Source of the DNA: JASFBA01 sp034433695
GTDB taxonomy: Bacteria; Chloroflexota; Chloroflexia; DTKN01
Assembly (NCBI GenBank): GCA_034433695.1
Contig: DAOUAK010000010.1
Location: 1-24,199 of the forward strand
DNA: 24,199 bases
Direction of reading: 5' to 3'
The notes beneath the pieces are model-generated. The model was given only the letters and a program-made list of their open reading frames with translations, searched no databases and was not told the DNA's origin. Each line of letters starts with the position of its first letter. Position 1 is the stretch's first letter. Made by a program: the position numbers and the translations under genes. This document shows positions 23,162-24,199 of this stretch, piece after piece.

Positions 23162-23437
23162 ATGCTGGAATGGAAGCCGGACCTGAACGAGAAGTTCGTC
23201 GCCTGGTACCGGGCCGTCTTCGCAGAGGGGGCGTTGGACCGTAAGACGAAGGAGTTGATCGGCCTGGCCGCCTCGCTGACGGCCGGCTGTCAACCTTGAA
23301 TGGAGGCCCATTTGGGGAAAGCGCGCCGGTACGGCGCCACCGACGACGAGATCCGGGAGGCAATGGCCGTTGCCGAGGTCATCGCTGCCGGGAAGGTGCG
23401 GACGATGATCCAGTTGGCCGAACCATCCGGCAAGTAA
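23162..23437 (+). CDS. AhpD/carboxymuconolactone decarboxylase-like protein with in-frame TGA (candidate CxxU selenoprotein)
   Basis: This is a small (91-aa) thiol-redox protein of the AhpD/CMD fold. The frame reads from ATG 23162, with GGAGG five bases upstream, through RKTKELIGLAASLTAGCQP, then TGA at 23297-23299, then MEAHLGKARRYGATDDEI, to TAA at 23435. The usual family motif is CxxC followed by xxxH, so the TGA sits exactly at the second redox cysteine (codon 46). Both halves match the family without a gap. AhpD-like selenoproteins with CxxU are known in bacteria. A hairpin 24 bases after the TGA fits the bacterial SECIS form. If the TGA is not recoded, the gene is a nonsense mutant making 45 residues. 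Conventional gene calling would miss it. Confidence 0.7.
23323..23337 (+). promoter_or_regulatory. Candidate bacterial SECIS hairpin
   Basis: GCGCC (23323-23327) pairs with GGCGC (23333-23337) around the loop GGUAC; a sixth G-C pair can close it to GUA. The loop begins about 28 bases after the TGA and has G in its first position. Bacterial SECIS elements show a short GC stem with a G in the first two loop bases, 16-37 bases from UGA. Confidence 0.5.
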
Positions 23438-23547
23438 AGGCGGACTCAATGAAAGGTCACAGATGTCGTTGCCTGTGCCAGCGCGGACGCGGGCCAGGCA
23501 GAAAACGTCCCCTTCCTTAACCGAGACGGCCGCGAGAATGAATGGGG

Positions 23548-23553
23548 TATAAT
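23548..23553 (+). promoter_or_regulatory. Consensus -10 element before the second AhpD-like gene
   Basis: TATAAT is preceded by GGGG and lies about 80 bases upstream of ATG 23632. No good -35 hexamer is seen at 16-18 bases, so an activator may be needed or it may be chance. The rest of 23438-23631 holds only a 23-codon arginine-rich frame with no convincing features. Confidence 0.3.
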
Positions 23554-23631
23554 ATCAACGCAAATGTATAGAATAGTCCGACGATGGGTCGCCCCGCAAG
23601 CAGAAGTGCCCTCGCCGAAGGAGAAATGCGG

Positions 23632-24093
23632 ATGACCGACTACCCGGCCTACCACGAGCACCTGCAGCAAAGTCTGGCCCAGTTGGGGCAGGAACTGCCC
23701 GGCCCGATGTCCGGCTTTGCCCGGCTGCACCGCAAGTCCGTCGAGGAGGGCGCGCTCAGCGCCCGGACCAAAGAGCTGATGGCCCTGGCCATCGGCATCG
23801 CCGTGCGCTGTGATGGCTGCATTGCTTACCATGTCCACGACGCCGTCCGGGCCGGCGCCACGCGCCAGGAACTGCTGGAAACGATCGGTGTGGCGGTGAT
23901 GATGGGGGACGGGCCGGCGGCCATCTATGCCACCCACGCAGTATGGCGACGCCGAGCTCCAGGCAGCGGTCCAGGCCATCTTGGCGGCCGTGAACGCCGG
24001 AGAGGAAACCGCTTGAAGAAACTCTGCGCAACACTGCCGTTGCCTGGCGGAACGACCGCCTCCCGGGGGCCGTGCACGCCCCTGTTAACCTGA
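23632..24093 (+). CDS. AhpD/carboxymuconolactone decarboxylase-like protein with CxxC (3' frameshift)
   Basis: This second AhpD/CMD-fold protein has ELMALAIGIAVRCDGCIAYH with Cys60, Cys63 and His67, the intact redox CxxC-xxx-H, and then AVRAGATRQELLETIGVAVMMGDGPAAIYATHA. After codon 103 (ending at 23940) the reading frame turns into a Pro/Arg/Gly-rich tail to 24093. Skipping one base at 23941 instead gives YGDAELQAAVQAILAAVNAG and a TGA at 24014-24016, a normal helical end and a 127-aa protein. One extra base is therefore likely here. The start is ATG 23632 with AGGAG eight bases upstream; earlier in-frame starts at 23584 and 23626 fit less well. The role is probably peroxide or disulfide chemistry. 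Confidence 0.8.
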   Translation: MTDYPAYHEHLQQSLAQLGQELPGPMSGFARLHRKSVEEGALSARTKELMALAIGIAVRCDGCIAYHVHDAVRAGATRQELLETIGVAVMMGDGPAAIYATHAVWRRRAPGSGPGHLGGRERRRGNRLKKLCATLPLPGGTTASRGPCTPLLT

Positions 24094-24105
24094 AAGGAGA
24101 CGAGG

Positions 24106-24199
24106 ATGAACTTTCGTCCCCTTCTGCTGCTCGCCGCCGTGCTGCTCCTGCCGGCCCTGGCGTTGTCTCCCGCGCCTTCCCCGGCGCAGGAGACAACGC
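24106..24199 (+). CDS. Exported protein, N-terminus only (runs off the window)
   Basis: The first 31 residues are visible: MNFRPLLLLAAVLLLPALAL, then a short Ser/Ala/Pro stretch ending in SPAQETT. This is a clear signal peptide with a likely signal peptidase I site near the SPAQ segment. AGGAG lies six bases before the ATG. No lipobox cysteine is seen. The mature part lies beyond the right edge, so the function cannot be told. Confidence 0.75.
   Translation, partial: MNFRPLLLLAAVLLLPALALSPAPSPAQETT

Noticed and set aside
23448..23519. A 23-codon Cys/Arg-rich frame between the two AhpD-like genes
   Set aside because: It is too short, lacks a ribosome binding site and shows no family resemblance.
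1..24199. CRISPR arrays, tRNA or rRNA genes, insertion sequences and phage genes
   Set aside because: No regular spacer-repeat pattern, no tRNA-like cloverleaf and no transposase or integrase motif was seen in reading the window.

Overview
The window is GC-rich, gene-dense bacterial DNA with short intergenic gaps, frequent 4-base start/stop overlaps and sigma70-type promoters. The gene mix suggests a member of Chloroflexota (Anaerolineae-like). It includes a decaprenyl-phosphate phosphoribosyltransferase-type UbiA protein, a DUF2342/F420-associated metalloprotease next to a HAS-barrel-like protein, QueH and a multi-domain lipoprotein with a Pro/Thr/Ser linker. This placement is inference; no rRNA or other marker is present.

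Layout. (1) 1-6306, minus strand: a UbiA-family prenyl-phosphate transferase gene, then five genes of a membrane complex related to complex I and group 4 [NiFe] hydrogenases: large subunit, NuoL-like, a 257-aa membrane protein, NuoN-like, and a NuoB-like small subunit cut by the left edge. The large subunit lacks the nickel-binding cysteines, so the complex resembles the energy-converting-hydrogenase-related (Ehr) type. (2) 6488-7657, plus: an unrecognised coiled-coil protein with a PH/GRAM-like segment and a zinc ribbon. (3) 7669-10805, minus: ruvB, queH and a CCA-adding-type nucleotidyltransferase in one operon. Its promoter lies back-to-back with that of a nitroreductase gene (10954-11514, plus). 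(4) 11564-15311, plus: a possible 46-aa four-cysteine protein, murJ, a PIG-V-like mannosyltransferase broken by a frameshift, and a ferritin-like diiron protein. (5) 15318-20569, minus: a three-gene operon made of a membrane-anchored zinc metalloprotease, a HAS-barrel-like protein and a 1165-aa lipoprotein fusing an FG-GAP beta-propeller, a CapA-type domain and an M1-type peptidase. (6) 20768-24199, plus: an arsenic-resistance-like cluster. A strong promoter with a dyad at the start site leads to a short ORF, the arsenite permease ACR3, a 14-bp hairpin and a tandem UspA protein. Next come two carboxymuconolactone decarboxylase/AhpD-like proteins and the start of an exported protein.

The most notable signal is in the first AhpD-like gene (23162-23437). 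The second cysteine of its CxxC redox motif is replaced by an in-frame TGA, with a hairpin downstream that fits the bacterial SECIS pattern, so this is a candidate CxxU selenoprotein. The other strong items are the propeller-CapA-M1 fusion and the hydrogenase-like complex without metal ligands, whose antiporter-like subunits also lack most of the usual channel lysines.
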